Source: Molossus alvarezi
Taxonomy: Eukaryota > Chordata > Mammalia > Chiroptera > Molossidae
Length of the DNA: 64,000 bases
Direction of reading: 5' to 3'
Assembly: GCA_037176705.1 (NCBI GenBank)
Contig: CM073895.1
Location: 106,156,551 to 106,220,550, forward strand
Shown here: positions 49,608-61,819 of the stretch, piece by piece
Layout: the number at the start of each line of letters is the position of its first letter
How positions within the stretch are numbered: position 1 is the stretch's first letter
Notes under the pieces: generated by a model
Told to the model about the DNA's origin: nothing
Database searches by the model: none
What the model saw: only the letters and a program-made list of their open reading frames with translations
Made by a program: the position numbers and the translations under genes

Positions 49608-52600
49608 ATGGCAATAAATAAGTACATATCAATAATCACCTTAAACGTAAATGGATTGAATGCTCCCATAAAGAGACACAGAGTAGCTGATTGGATAAGA
49701 AAGCATGACTCATCTATATGTTGTTTACAAGAGACCCACCTCTCAACAAAAGACTCACATAGGTTGAAAGTGAAGGGATGGAAAAAAATTTTCCGAGCAA
49801 ATGGAAAGCAAAAAAAAGCTGGGGTAGCAATTCTCATATCTGATAAAATAGATTTCAAAATGAAGACCATAACTAGAGACAAAGACGGCCACTACATAAT
49901 CTTGAAAGGATCTATCCAACAGGAAGATATAACCTTGATAAACATATATGCACCCAATATAGGAGCACCAAAATATATTAAAAATCTTCTGGAGGACTTC
50001 CAAGGAGAAATCGACAATAATACAATCATAGCAGGGGACTTCAACACCCCGTTGACAGCACTGGATAGATCCTCTAGGCAAAAAATTAGCAAGGAAACAG
50101 AGACTCTAAATGAAGCACTAGACCAAATGGATTTAATAGATATCTACAGAGAATTACACCCCAAAACTACAGAATACACATTCTTCTCAAGTGCACATGG
50201 GACATTCTCAAAGATAGACCACATGATAGGACACAAACTAAATCTCTACAAGTTCAAGAAGATTGAAATCATATCAAGCATCTTCTCAGATCACAATGGC
50301 ATGAAACTAGAAATCAATTGCAACAAGAACATGCAAAGACATTTCAACACATGGAGGCTAAATAGCATGTTATTAAACAATGAATGGGTCACCGAGGAGA
50401 TCAAGGAAGAAATTAAAAACTTCCTGGAAACCAATGAAAATGAACACACAACAACACAAAATCTATGGGATGCAGCGAAAGCAGTTCTGAGAGGGAAGTT
50501 CATAGCACTACAGGCCTACCTCAAAAAACAAGAAAAATTTCTAATTGACTGTCTAACCTCACAACTTAAAGAATTAGAAAGCAAACAAAAAGAAAACCCC
50601 AGAGCAAGTAGAAGGAAGGAAATAGTAAAGATCAGAGCAGAAATAAATGACATAGAGACCAAAAAAACAATTCAAAGGATCAATGAAACAAAGAGCTGGT
50701 TTTTCGAAAAGATAAACAAGATTGATGGACCCTTAGCTAGACTCACCAAGAAACAAAGAGAGAGAACCCAAATATACAAAATCAGAAATGAAAGAGGAGA
50801 AGTAACAACCAACACCACGGAAATACAAAAGATCGTTAACAACTACTATGAACAACTATATGGCAACAAATTCGACAATCTAAGCGAAATGGACAAATTT
50901 CTAGAAACACACAGTCTCCCAAAACTATTCCCGGAAGAGATAGAAAACTTGAACAGACCAATAACAACTAAGGAAATTGAAGAGGTAATCAAGACTCTCC
51001 CAGCAAACAAAAGCCCAGGCCCAGATGGTTTCACAGGGGAGTTTTACCGAACATTCCAAAAAGAACTAACACCCATTCTCCTCAAACTATTTCAAAAAAT
51101 TCAAGAAGAAGGAAGACTTCCAAACACGTTCTATGAGGCCAGCATAATTCTAATTCTAAAACCGGAAAAAGACACTACGAAGAAAGAAAACTACAGGCCA
51201 ATATCCCTGATGAACTTAGACGCCAAAATCCTGAACAAAATATTAGCAAATCGGATCCAGAAATACATCAAGAAAATTATTCACCATGACCAAGTGGGAT
51301 TCATTCCAGGGATGCAAGGCTGGTACAATATTCGCAAATCAATAAACGTGATACACCACATAAACAAAATGAAGAATAAAAACCACATGATCATATCAAT
51401 AGATGCTGAAAAAGCATTCGACAAAATCCAGCATCCATTTCTGATAAAAACGCTCAGCAATGTAGGAATAGAGGGATCATATCTCGACATAATAAAGGCC
51501 ATATATGAAAGACCTACAGCCAACATCATACTCAATGGGCAGAAACTAAAAACATTTCCATTAAGAACAGGAACAAGACAGGGATGTCCACTTTCGCCAC
51601 TCTTATTTTACATTGTACTGGAAGTCTTAGCCACAGCAATCAGACATGAAGAAAAAATTAAAGGGATCCAAATTGGAAAGGAGGAAGTGAAACTGTCATT
51701 ATTTGCAGATGACATGATATTGTACATAGAAAACCCTAAAGACTCCATCAAAAATCTATTAGACTTAATAAATGAATTTGGCAAAGTAGCAGGATACAAA
51801 ATTAACGTCAAGAAATCGACGGCATTCTTGTACATCAATGATGAACTCACAGAAAGAGAAACTGAAAAAACAATCCCATTTACCATCGCTCCAAAAAAAT
51901 TACGATACCTAGGAATAAACTTAACCAAAGAAGTAAAGGACCTATTTGCAGAAACCTACAGGTCATTGAAAAAAGAAATAGAGGAAGATATAAAAAAGTG
52001 GAAGCACATACCCTGTTCATGGATTGGAAGAATTAACATAATTAAAATGTCCCTACTACCCAAAGCAATCTATAGATTCAATGCAATCCCCATCAAAATA
52101 CCAACGACATATTTCATAGAACTAGAACAAATACTTCAAAAGTTCATATGGAACCAAAAAAGACCTCGAATAGCCACAGTAATCTTGAAAAAGAAGAACA
52201 AAGTAGGTGGGATCACAATACCAGATATCAGGTTATACTACAAAGCGACTGTAACCAAAACAGCCTGGTACTGGCACAAGAACAGGCATATAGACCAGTG
52301 GAACAGAATTGAAAACCCAGAAATGGACCCAAGGCAATACGCTCAATTAATATTTGACAAAGGTGGCAAGAGCATACAGTGGAGTCAAGACAGCCTCTTT
52401 AATAAATGGTGTTGGGAAAATTGGACAGCTACATGCAAAAAAATGAAACTAGACCATCAACTTACACCATACACCAAAATAAACTCAAAATGGATAAAAG
52501 ACTTAATTGTGACCCGTGAATCCATAAAAATTCTAGAAGAAAATGTAGGCAACAAAATTTCGGACATCATACGGAGCAGAATTTTCACTGATACATCACC

Positions 52601-53432
52601 TAAGGCAACAGAAATAAAGGAGAAAATGAACACATGGGACTACATAAAACTAAAAAGCTTCTGCACAGCAAAAGAAACAATCATCAAAATGGAAAGGCAA
52701 CCCACTGTATGGGAGAACATCATTGCCAATGATGTATCAGATAAGGGGTTAATTTCCAATATATAGAGAGTGCTCATACAACTCCACAAAAGGAAGACAA
52801 AGAACCCAATTAAAAAATGGGCAGAGGAGCTGAATAGACACCTCTCCAAACAGGACATACAAATGGCCAAGAGACATATGAAGAAATGCTCAACATCACT
52901 AATCATCAGAGAGATGCAAATTAAAACAACAATGAGGTATCACCTCACACCTGTCAGAATGGCCGCCATCAACAAATCATCAAACAACAAGTGTTGGCGA
53001 GGGTGTGGAGAAAAGGGGACTCTAATACACTGCTGGTGGGAATGCAGACTGGTGCAGCCGCTATGGAAAACAATATGGTGCTACCTCAAAAAATTAAAAA
53101 TTGAACTTCCATTTGACCCAGTGATCCCACTGTTGGGAATATACCCTAAGAAGCCTGAAACACCAATCAGGAAGAATATATGTACCCCCATGTTCATAGC
53201 AGCACTATTTACAATAGCTAAGATCTGGAAACAGCCCAAGTGTCCACCAGTAGACGAATGGATAAAAAAGCTGTGGTACATATACACAATGGAGTACTAT
53301 GCAGCGGTAAGAAAGAAAGATCTCTTATCCTTTGAGACGATATGGAGGGACCTGGAAAGTATTATCCTAAGTGAAAGAAGCCAAGCAGAAAAAGACAAAT
53401 ACCACATGATCTCACTTATATACGGAATATAA
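49608..53432 (+). pseudogene. ORF2: L1 ORF2 (endonuclease and reverse transcriptase), one nonsense codon
   Basis: The frame is 1,275 codons long including the final stop, with a single TAG at 52764-52766 (codon 1053). ORF2 protein nicks target DNA and primes reverse transcription there. The N-terminal endonuclease shows N13, E42 and the motifs GDFN, KIDHMIG and FSDH. The reverse transcriptase shows the FADD catalytic motif at residues 699-702, with [12 protein letters not shown] ahead of it. The nonsense codon leaves these domains but removes the last 221 codons with the C-X3-C-X7-H-X4-C knuckle (CWRGC to HCWWEC), which is known to be needed for efficient retrotransposition. There is no frameshift. 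Whether the stop arose before or after insertion is unknown. Confidence 0.95.
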
Positions 53433-53506
53433 TGAAATAACAGTCTGAGGAATACAGTAAACCCAGACACATGGAAGTAGGGCACAGACTGACATCCCTC
53501 AGAAGA

Positions 53507-53530
53507 GGGGATGGGGGGTGGGGGGGTGGG
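53507..53530 (+). other. G-quadruplex-forming tract in L1 3' UTR
   Basis: Four runs of G (4, 6, 7 and 3 bases) separated by one or two bases. Confidence 0.75.
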
Positions 53531-53593
53531 AAGAGATAAACCACAGAACTTATATGCATGTATGCATGACCAATGGACATGGACAACTAAGCC

Positions 53594-53621
53594 GGGGACA
53601 GGGTGGAGGGGGGGGTGGGGG
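53594..53621 (+). other. Second G-quadruplex-forming tract in L1 3' UTR
   Basis: Runs of 4, 3, 8 and 5 guanines within 28 bases. G-rich 3' UTR tracts of this kind are characteristic of mammalian L1. Confidence 0.72.
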
Positions 53622-53657
53622 TGCCAATGGGGTAAAAGGTAAAATATCTGTAACAAA

Positions 53658-53667
53658 AATAAATAAA
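53658..53667 (+). terminator. L1 polyadenylation signals (two overlapping AATAAA)
   Basis: AATAAATAAA contains two overlapping AATAAA hexamers about 20-30 bases before the A-tail. Confidence 0.75.
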
Positions 53668-53698
53668 AAAGCTGTGGTACATATACAAAAAAAGAAAA

Positions 53699-53715
53699 GA
53701 AACATTCGTTGTCTC
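53699..53715 (+). repeat. L1 target-site duplication, 3' copy
   Basis: GAAACATTCGTTGTCTC; the C at 53707 differs from the 5' copy and from all uninterrupted monomers but is shared with the left L1 copy. Confidence 0.93.
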
Positions 53716-54733
53716 CATGCAAGGAGTAAATCCATGAATTGGAAGACACTGACAATACCAAGGGTTTTTCACATTGAACATCTCTGTGAATGAGAACAAG
53801 AGGACTGTTCTAGAGAAAATGCACTTGTGCAGTGGACCTGGGTATCCATTTCAATTACGTACACACTAACTATGCCCTGTGTGCAGGGCATACTTTACAT
53901 TGGAGTGTCAAACAGTGTTGTAAGTAGATGCAGGTGTCTACCTTCTTTCCTATGTGACCAGGAAAGTCAACCTGTACTAGTTGATGAGGCAGCCTTTCCA
54001 CATACTACCTTTTAGCCCTGCATATGTGTGTTTGCCTGGAAGTGTCTATGAGTCATCTTGATATCCAACAAAGGCTGGGCTGCAGAAATCAAACACATTG
54101 GTTAGGGCAATGTTCAGGTCATGGAAATCTATACCCTATTCAGTTCTACACACATTCTTTAAAGTTGTGACCGAATGAATCAGTGTCATTCTTGGATCCA
54201 TCATACATTTCACTGTTTGTACCGATTTCCTCAAACAACATAAGGAGTAGATACCTGTTTTCTCCTGAGATTTCAAAGTAAACGCTTTCCATCATTGTGA
54301 AATGCTGGAATTGTACCTTGTTCATGAATGGAATCTCCCGAACCTGTCTTTCTAATTCCCTGTGACAAATTCAGCCTATTTCTTGATAACTGACAAGTAC
54401 TCAATCCCCTTATTCCAGCCATTAGAACAAAAAAGGGATCAATTTAAAAGAGGGACTCTCAGTCTTTGAAAATGGTCATGGATTCACTTGTTTCAAGACT
54501 ATTTCCCCGAAGAACCTATGGGAATACACTGGCATAGTCAAAAGTTGTCATGACTGGTGTTCTTTCTGTGCAGAATAATAGAATAACATTCAGTTCAAGA
54601 GCAGAATGGAAACCTTAATACGGATGCAGTGTCCAACGGACTGTTCAGTGGCTCCCTGTTCAAAGAACTGTGTTCCAATAGACAACCTTCTTCAAATCAT
54701 ATCCAAATATTGAGAAAAAGATTCTAGGGCTAT

Positions 54734-54750
54734 ACCCGCTTCACACGAAA
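54734..54750 (-). other. CENP-B box-like motif, intact (m25)
   Basis: All core positions kept. Confidence 0.8.
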
Positions 54751-55660
54751 TGGAACCACCACTGTTGTTCAGTTTTTCAGATTACGTGTTCTTAGTACAG
54801 TTGTGGAAAGTATTGATTTAAGGAAATGTGGCTACCTGACTCTTGATAGGTCCTTAGATATACTTTTCACTCTAGTTTGATTGTAGGAGAGTGTATACAA
54901 ACCAAACCTATTCCAAATGAACTGTGTTAGAACTCTTCACTTCAGTGGCACCAAAGTCACTTCCATAAAGCCTAGAGCGTGAGGATCCTCAAAGCATCTG
55001 TTGTTTTGGTTAAGTGTTTAAGAAATGTCCATTTGTAAAGGTGGAATCACACTGAAACTTCGCAGTGTAAGTTTCTTTCCCTTGTTCCAGACAAAGAGAC
55101 ACAAGTCTTGCTGGTGCAGTCTTGGATATACTGAACTATGGGCAAAACTCTGTGAGAGCCAGGGCCACATTCACACAGTGGCATGTTATTCCCTGGGAAG
55201 TGAAGTACCTTTGCAGGGAAAGTGTGAACAAACATGTTCTAGTCAAACAACTGTTGGAATGAATGAATATTTCCATTTGGGTTAAGTGAATGCACAGATC
55301 TTGAGTAACATGAACACTTTAACGTACATTCTCCTCGTTTTATAGGGAGATCCAGTCATATCATGGAAAGAACCACTAGGACAGAGCACACTTATGTGTA
55401 GAATCAAAAGTTATCCCTTTTTGTGTTCTGTGTTGTTCATGGTTTCAAAGATTGGATCGTCTTGAAGCCCATTTTAAGGCGATACTGGAAAAAGTTTGGT
55501 TTCTGCTGTAGCAGTTGGTTTCACATGATTCTTACTCAGAACAGTTCACCAACGTATGGCCAAGACTGAATCAATGGAAAGATTGATAACTACTGGTGTC
55601 ACACATGTGCATTCTTCAAGCAGTGAAACTGAACACATCTAAAGTGATGTAGTTGAAACA

Positions 55661-57620
55661 TTGGTTGTCTCCATGCAAGGAGTAAATCCATGAATTGGAA
55701 GACACTGACAATACCAAGGATTTTTCACATTGAACATCTCTGTGAATGAGAACAAGAGGAGTGTTCTAGAGAAAATGCACTTGTGCATTGGACCTGGGTA
55801 TCCATTTCAATTACGTACACACTAACTATGTCCGGTGTGCAGGGCATACTTTACATTGGAGTGTCAAACAGTGTTGTAAGTAAATGCAGGTGTCTGCCTT
55901 CTTTCGTATGTGACCAGGAAAGTCAACCTGTACTAGTTGATGAGGCAGCCTTTCCACATACTACCTTTTAGCCCTGCATATGTGTTGTTTGCCTGGGAGT
56001 GTCTATGAGTCATCTTGATATCCAACAAAGGCTGGGCTGCAGAAATCAAACACATTGGTTAGGGCAATGTTCAGGTCATGGAAATCTATACCCTATTCAG
56101 TTCTACACACATTCTTTAAAGTTGTGACCGAATGAATCAGTGTCATTCTTGGATCCATCATACATTTCACTGTTTCTACCGATTTCCTCAAACAACATAA
56201 GGAGTAGATACGTGTTTTCTCCTGAGAATTCAAAGTAAACGCTTTCCATCATTGTGAAATGCTGGAATTGTACCTTGTTCATGAATGGAATCTCCCGAAC
56301 CTATCTTTCTAATTCCCTGTGACAAATTCAGCCTATTTCTTGATAACTGACAATTACTCAATCCCCTTATTCCAGCCATTAGAACAAAAAAGGGATCAAT
56401 TTAAAAGAGGTACTGTCAGTCTTTGAAAATGGTCATGGATTCACTTGTTTCAAGACTATTTCTCCGAAGAACCTATGGGAATACACTGGCATAGTCAAAA
56501 GTTGTCATGACTGGTGTTCTTTCTGTGCAGAATAATAGAATAACATTCAGTTCAAGAGCAGAATGGAAACCTTAATACGGATGCAGTGTCCAATGGACTG
56601 TTCAGTGGCTCCCTGTTCAAAGAACTGTGTTCCAATAGACAACCTTCTTCAAATAATATCCAAATATTGAGAAAATGATTCTAGGGCTATACCCGCTTCA
56701 CACGAAATGGAACCACCACTGTTGTTCAGTTTTTCAGATTACATGTTCTTAGTACAGTTGTGGAAAGTATTGATTTAAGGAAATGTGGCTACCTGACTCT
56801 TGATAGGTCCTTAGATATACTTTTCACTCTAGTTTGATTGTAGGAGAGTGTATACAAACCAAACGTATTCCAAATGAACTGTGTTAGAACTCTTCACTTC
56901 AGTGGCACCACAGTCACTTCCATGAAGCCTAGAGCGTGAGGATCCTCAAAGCATATGTTGTTTTGGTTAAGTGTTTAAGAAATGTCCATTTGTAAAGGTG
57001 GAATCACACTTAAACTTCGCAGAGTAAGTTTCTTTCCCTTGTTCCAGACTAAGAGATACAAGACTTGCTGGTGCAGTCTTGGATATACTGAACTATGGGT
57101 AAAACTCTGTGAGAGCCAGGGCCACATTCACTCAGTCGCATGTTTCTCCCAGGGAAGTTAATTACCTTTGCAGGGAAAGTGTGAACAAACATGTTCTAGT
57201 CAAACAACTGTTGGAATGAATGAATATCTCCATTTGGGTTAAGTGAATGCACAAATCTTGAGTAACATGAACACTTTAACGTACATTCTCCTCGTTTTAT
57301 AGGGAGATCCAGTCATATCATGGAAAGAACAACTAGGACAGAGCACACTTATGTGTAGAATCAAAAGTTATCCCTTTTTGTGTTCTGTGTTGTTCATGGT
57401 TTCAAAGATTGCATCCTCTTGAAGCCCATTTATGAAGGCGATACTTGGAAAAAGTTTGGTTTCTGCTGTAGCAGTTGGTTTCACATGATTCTTACTCAGA
57501 ACAGTTCACCAACGTATGGAAACGACTGAATCAATAGAAAGATTGATAACTACTGGTGTCACGTATGTGCATACTTGAAGCAGTGAAACTGAACACATCT
57601 ACAGTGATTTAGTTGAAGCA
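55661..57620 (+). repeat. Satellite monomer m26, divergent
   Basis: Shares ACAATTACTCAATCC, GAGAAAATGATTC and ACATGTTCTTAG with m27, so the two are sister copies. It has GCATTGGACC as in m1, and a private CTATGTCCGG. Box intact. Confidence 0.92.
56691..56707 (-). other. CENP-B box-like motif, intact (m26)
   Basis: All core positions kept although a nearby CpG (TTACGTG to TTACATG) has been lost. Confidence 0.8.
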
Positions 57621-58077
57621 TTGGTTGTCTCGATGCAAGGAGTAAATCCCTGAATTGGAAGACACTGACAATACCAAGGGTTTTTCACATTGAACATCTC
57701 TGTGAATGAGAACAAGAGGAGTGTTCTAGAGAAAATGCACTTGTGCAGTGGACCTGGGTATCCATTTCAATTACGTACACACTAACTATGCCCGGTGTGC
57801 AGGGCATACTTTACATTGGAGTGTCAAACAGTGTTGTAAGTAAATGCAGGTGTCTGCCTTCCTCCCTTTGTGACCAGGAAAGTCAACCTGTACTAGTTGA
57901 TGAGGCAGCCTTTCCACATACTACCTTTTAGCCCTGCATATGTGTTTTTTGCCTGGGAGTGTCTATGAGTCATCTTGATATCCAACAAAGGCTGGGCTGC
58001 AGAAATCAAACACATTGGTTAGGGCAATGTTCAGGTCATGGAAACCTATACCCTATTCAGTTCTACACACATTCTTT

Positions 58078-58094
58078 AAAGTTGTGACCGAATG
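58078..58094 (+). repeat. SINE target-site duplication, 5' copy
   Basis: AAAGTTGTGACCGAATG, exact 17-bp match to 58357-58373. The implied nick CTTT/AA fits L1 endonuclease. Confidence 0.95.
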
Positions 58095-58107
58095 GCCCTG
58101 GCCGGTT

Positions 58108-58118
58108 TGGCTCAGCGG
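58108..58118 (+). promoter_or_regulatory. SINE A box
   Basis: TGGCTCAGCGG, a tRNA-type A box, 34 bases before the B box. Confidence 0.8.
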
Positions 58119-58151
58119 TTAGAGCGTCGGCCTGCGGTCCTGAGAGACCCG

Positions 58152-58162
58152 GGTTCGGTTCC
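58152..58162 (+). promoter_or_regulatory. SINE B box
   Basis: GGTTCGGTTCC, one base from the canonical GGTTCGANTCC form. Confidence 0.8.
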
Positions 58163-58356
58163 CGCTAGGGGCGCGTACCTCGGTTGCAGTTTGTCCCCGG
58201 CCCTGGTCGGTTGTGCGGGTGGCAGCCACTCGATGTGTCCCTTCACATCGATGTTTCTCTCTCTCTCTCTCTGTTCCTCTCTCTCCCTCCCACTCTACCT
58301 GAACAAAAGGTGGAAAAATGTCCTCGGGTGAGGAAAAAAAAAAAAAAAGAAACAAG

Positions 58357-58373
58357 AAAGTTGTGACCGAATG
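58357..58373 (+). repeat. SINE target-site duplication, 3' copy
   Basis: Exact repeat of 58078-58094, after which the satellite resumes in phase. Confidence 0.95.
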
Positions 58374-58929
58374 AATCAGTGTCATTCTTGGATCCATCAT
58401 ACATTTCACTGTTGCTACCGATTTCCTCAAACAACATAAGGAGTAGATACCTGTTTTCTCCTGAGAATTCAAAGTAAACGCTTTCCATCATTGTGAAATG
58501 CTGGAATTGTACCTTGTTCATGAATGGAATCTCCCGAACCTATCTTTCTAATTCCCTGTGACAAATTCAGCCTATTTCTTGATAACTGACAATTACTCAA
58601 TCCCCTTATTCCAGCCATTAGAACAAAAAAGGGATCAATTTAAAAGAGGGACTGTCAGTCTTTGAAAATGGTCATGGATTCACTTGTTTCAAGACTATTT
58701 CCCCGAAGAACCTATGGGAATACACTGGCATAGTCAAAAGTTGTCATGACTGGTGTTCTTTCTGTGCAGAATAATAGAATAACATTCAGTTCAAGAGCAG
58801 AATGGAAACCTTAATACGGATGCAGTGTCCAATGGACTGTTCAGTGGCTCCCTGTTCAAAGAACTGTGTTCCAATAGACAACCTTCTTCAAATAATATCC
58901 AAATATTGAGAAAATGATTCTAGGGCTAT

Positions 58930-58946
58930 ACCCGCTTCACACGAAA
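58930..58946 (-). other. CENP-B box-like motif, intact (m27)
   Basis: All core positions kept; displaced by 279 bp within the monomer by the SINE. Confidence 0.8.
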
Positions 58947-59859
58947 TGGAACCACCACTGTTGTTCAGTTTTTCAGATTACATGTTCTTAGTACAGTTGT
59001 GGAAAGTATTGATTTAAGGAAATGTGGCTACCTGACTCTTGATAGGTCCTTAGATATACTTTTCACTCTAGTTTGATTGTAGGAGAGTGTATACAAAACA
59101 AACGTATTCCAAATGAAATGTGTTAGAACTCTTCACTTCAGTGGCACCAAAGTCACTTCCATGAAGCCTATAGCGTGAGGATCCTCAAAGCATATGTTGT
59201 TTTGGTTAAGTGTTTAAGAAATGTCCATTTGTAAAGGTGGAATCACACTTAAACTTCGCAGAGTAAGTTTCCTTCCCTTGTTCCAGACTAAGAGATACAA
59301 GACTTGCTGGTGCAGTCTTGGATATACTGAACTATGGGCAAAACTCTGTGAGAGCCAGGGCCACATTCACTCAGTGGCATGTTTCTCCCAGGGAAGTTAA
59401 TTACCTTTGCAGGGAAAGTGTCAACAAACATGTTCTAGTCAAACAACTGTTGGAATGAATGAATATCTCCATTTGGGTTAAGTGAATGCACAGATCTTGA
59501 GTAACATGAACACTTTAACGTACATTCTCCTCGTTTTATAGGGAGATCCAGTCATATCATGGAAAGAACCACTAGGACAGAGCACACTTATGTGTAGAAT
59601 CAAAAGTTATCCCTTTTTGTGTTCTGTGTTGTTCTTGGTTTCAAAGATTGCATCGTCTTGAAGCCCATTTTTGAAGGCGATACTTGGAGAAAGTTTGGTT
59701 TCTGCTGTAGCAGTTGGTTTCACATGATTCTTACTCAGAACAGTTCACCAACGTATGGCCACGACTGAATCAATGGAAAGATTGATAACTACTGGTGTCA
59801 CCTATGTGCATACTTGAAGCAGTGAAACTGAACACATCTACAGTGATTTAGTTGAAGCA

Positions 59860-61819
59860 TTGGTTGTCTCCATGCAAGGAGTAAATCCATAAATTGGAAG
59901 ACACTGACAATAACAAGGGTTTTTCACATTGAACATCTCTGTGAATGAGAACAAGAGGAGTGTTCTAGAGAAAATGCACTTGTGCAGTGGACCTGGGTAT
60001 CCATTTCAATTAAGTACACACTAACTATGCCCGGTGTGCAGGGCATACTTTACATTGGAGTGTCAAACAGTGTTGTAAGTAAATGCAGGTGTCTACCTTC
60101 TTTCCTATGTGACCAGGAAAGTCAACCTGTACTAGTTGATGAGGCAGCCTTTCCACATACTACCTTTTAGCCCTGCATATGTGTGTTTGCCTGGAAGTGT
60201 CTATGAGTCATCTTGATATCCAACAAAGGCTGGGCTGCAGAAATCAAACACATTGGTTAGGGCAATGTTCAGGTCATGGAAATCTATACCCTATTCAGTT
60301 CTACACACATTCTTTAAAGTTGTGACCGAATGAATCAGTGTCATTCTTGGATCCATCATACATTTCACTGTTTGGACCAATTCCCTCAAACAACATAAGG
60401 AGTAGATACCTGTTTTCTCCTGAGAATTCAAAGTAAACGCTTTCCATCATTGTGAAATGCTGGAATTGTACCTTGTTCATGAATGGAATCTCCCGAACCT
60501 ATCTTTCTAATTCCCTGTGACAAATTCAGCCTATTTCTTGATAACTGACATGTACTCAATCCCCTTATTCCAGCCATTAGAACAAAAAAGGGATCAATTT
60601 AAAAGAGCGAGTGTCAGTCTTTGAACAATGGTCATGGATTCACTTGTTTCAAGACTATTTCCCCGAAGATCCCATGGGAATACACAGGCATAGTCAAAAG
60701 TGTTCATGACTGGTGTTCTTTCTGTGCTGAATAATAGAATAACATTCAGTTCAAGAGCAGAATGGAAACCTTAATACGGTTGCAGTGTCCAATGGAGTGT
60801 TCAGTGGCTCCCTGTTCAAAGAACTGTGTTCCAATAGACAACCTTCTTCAAATAATATCCAAATATTGAGAAAAAGATTCTAGGGCTATACCCGCTTCAC
60901 ACGAAATGGAACCACCACTGTTGTTCAGTTTTTCAGTATACATGTTCTTAGTACAGTTGTGGAAAGTATTGATTTAAGGAAATGTGGCTACCTGACTCTT
61001 GATAGGTCCTTAGATATACTTTTCACTCTAGTTTGATTGTAGGAGAGTGTATACAAACCAAACGTATTCCAAATGAACTGTGTTAGAACTCTTCACTTCA
61101 GTGGCACCAAAGTCACTTCCATGAAGCCTAGAGCGTGAGGATCCTCAAAGCATCTGTTGTTTTGGTTAAGTGTTTAAGAAATGTCCATTTGTAAAGGTGG
61201 AATCACACTTAAACTTCGCAGAGTAAGTTTCTTTCCCTTGTTCCAGACTAAGAGATACAAGACTTGCTGGTGCAGTCTTGGATATACTGAACTATGGGCA
61301 AAACTCTGTGAGAGCCAGGGCCACATTCACTCAGTGGCATGTTTCTCCCAGGGAAGTTAATTACCTTTGCAGGGAAAGTGTGAACAAACATGTTCTAGTC
61401 AAACAACTGTTGGAATGAATGAATATCTCCATTTGGGTTAAGTGAATGCACAGATCTTGAGTAACATGAACACTTTAACGTACATTCTCCTCGTTTTATA
61501 GGGAGATCCAGTCATATCATAGAAAGAACAACTAGGACAGAGCACACTTATGTGTAGAATCAAAAGTTATCCCTTTTTGTGTTCTGTGTTGTTCTTGGTT
61601 TCAAAGATTGCATCGTCTTGAAGCCCATTTTTGAAGGCGATACTTGGAGAAAGTTTGGTTTCTGCTGTAGCAGTTGGTTTCACATGATTCTTACTCAGAA
61701 CAGTTCACCAACGTATGGCCACGACTGAATCAATGGAAAGATTGATAACTACTGGTGTCACCTATGTGCATACTTGAAGCAGTGAAACTGAACACATCTA
61801 CAGTGATTTAGTTGAAGCA
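59860..61819 (+). repeat. Satellite monomer m28, divergent
   Basis: Shares TTTGGACCAATTCCC, GACATGTACTC, TTAAAAGAGCGAG and CTGTGCTGAATAA with m29, so the two are recent duplicates. Private TCCATAAATTGG near 59,887. Box intact. Confidence 0.92.
60890..60906 (-). other. CENP-B box-like motif, intact (m28)
   Basis: All core positions kept. Confidence 0.8.

Larger units (their letters stand above)
47861..53698 (+). mobile_element. L1: LINE-1, apparently full length, 5,838 bp
   Basis: The insertion has a CpG-rich 5' UTR, ORF1, a 45-bp inter-ORF spacer, ORF2, a G-rich 3' UTR and an A-rich tail. It is flanked by a 17-bp target-site duplication inside the satellite at the m24/m25 boundary. The order and protein motifs are those of mammalian L1. 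ORF1 is open and ORF2 has a single in-frame stop, so the insertion looks young but is not autonomous as it stands. Its 3' end is paralogous to bases 1-533. The exact start of the native 5' end is judged from the YY1-like motif about ten bases in. Confidence 0.96.
53433..53698 (+). other. L1 3' UTR and A-rich tail
   Basis: Starts after the ORF2 stop and is G-rich on the coding strand. It ends in a short interrupted A-tail. Bases 53663-53687 are an exact 25-nt repeat of 53262-53286 inside ORF2, placed between the AATAAA signals and the A-tail. Confidence 0.9.
53699..55660 (+). repeat. Satellite monomer m25, divergent
   Basis: Follows the full-length L1. Its first 300 bp resemble m1 (CCCTGTGTGC, GTAGATGC), ending near 54,010 where CTTTTAGCCCTGC replaces CTATTAGCCCAGC. 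Its middle (GGACTCTCAGTCTTTGAAAA, CGGATGCAGTG) is the best match in the window for the foreign tract in m17. Box intact. Confidence 0.92.
58095..58356 (+). mobile_element. VES: VES-type bat SINE (tRNA-derived), plus strand
   Basis: 262 bp. The head GCCCTGGCCGGTTTGGCTC leads into the A box TGGCTCAGCGG (58108-58118) and B box GGTTCGGTTCC (58152-58162), the internal RNA polymerase III promoter. A (TC)n stretch around 58254-58290, a GGTGAGG tail and a 15-base A-run follow. Exact target-site copies on both sides suggest a recent insertion by L1 machinery. This is the clearest sign in the window that the host is a bat. Confidence 0.95.
57621..59859 (+). repeat. Satellite monomer m27, divergent, split by a SINE
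   Basis: 1,960 bp of satellite plus a 279-bp SINE insertion including the duplicated target site. Sister of m26, which lacks the SINE. A cluster of private changes gives CCTCCCTTTGTGACC near 57,861. Box intact at 58930-58946. Confidence 0.92.

Noticed and set aside
58095..58170. Functional tRNA gene
   Set aside because: The tRNA-like head has A and B boxes but is continuous with the SINE body, A-tail and target-site duplications.
58119..58331. Short frames across the two SINEs
   Set aside because: They are read-through of the tRNA-derived head and CT-rich body; SINEs encode no protein.
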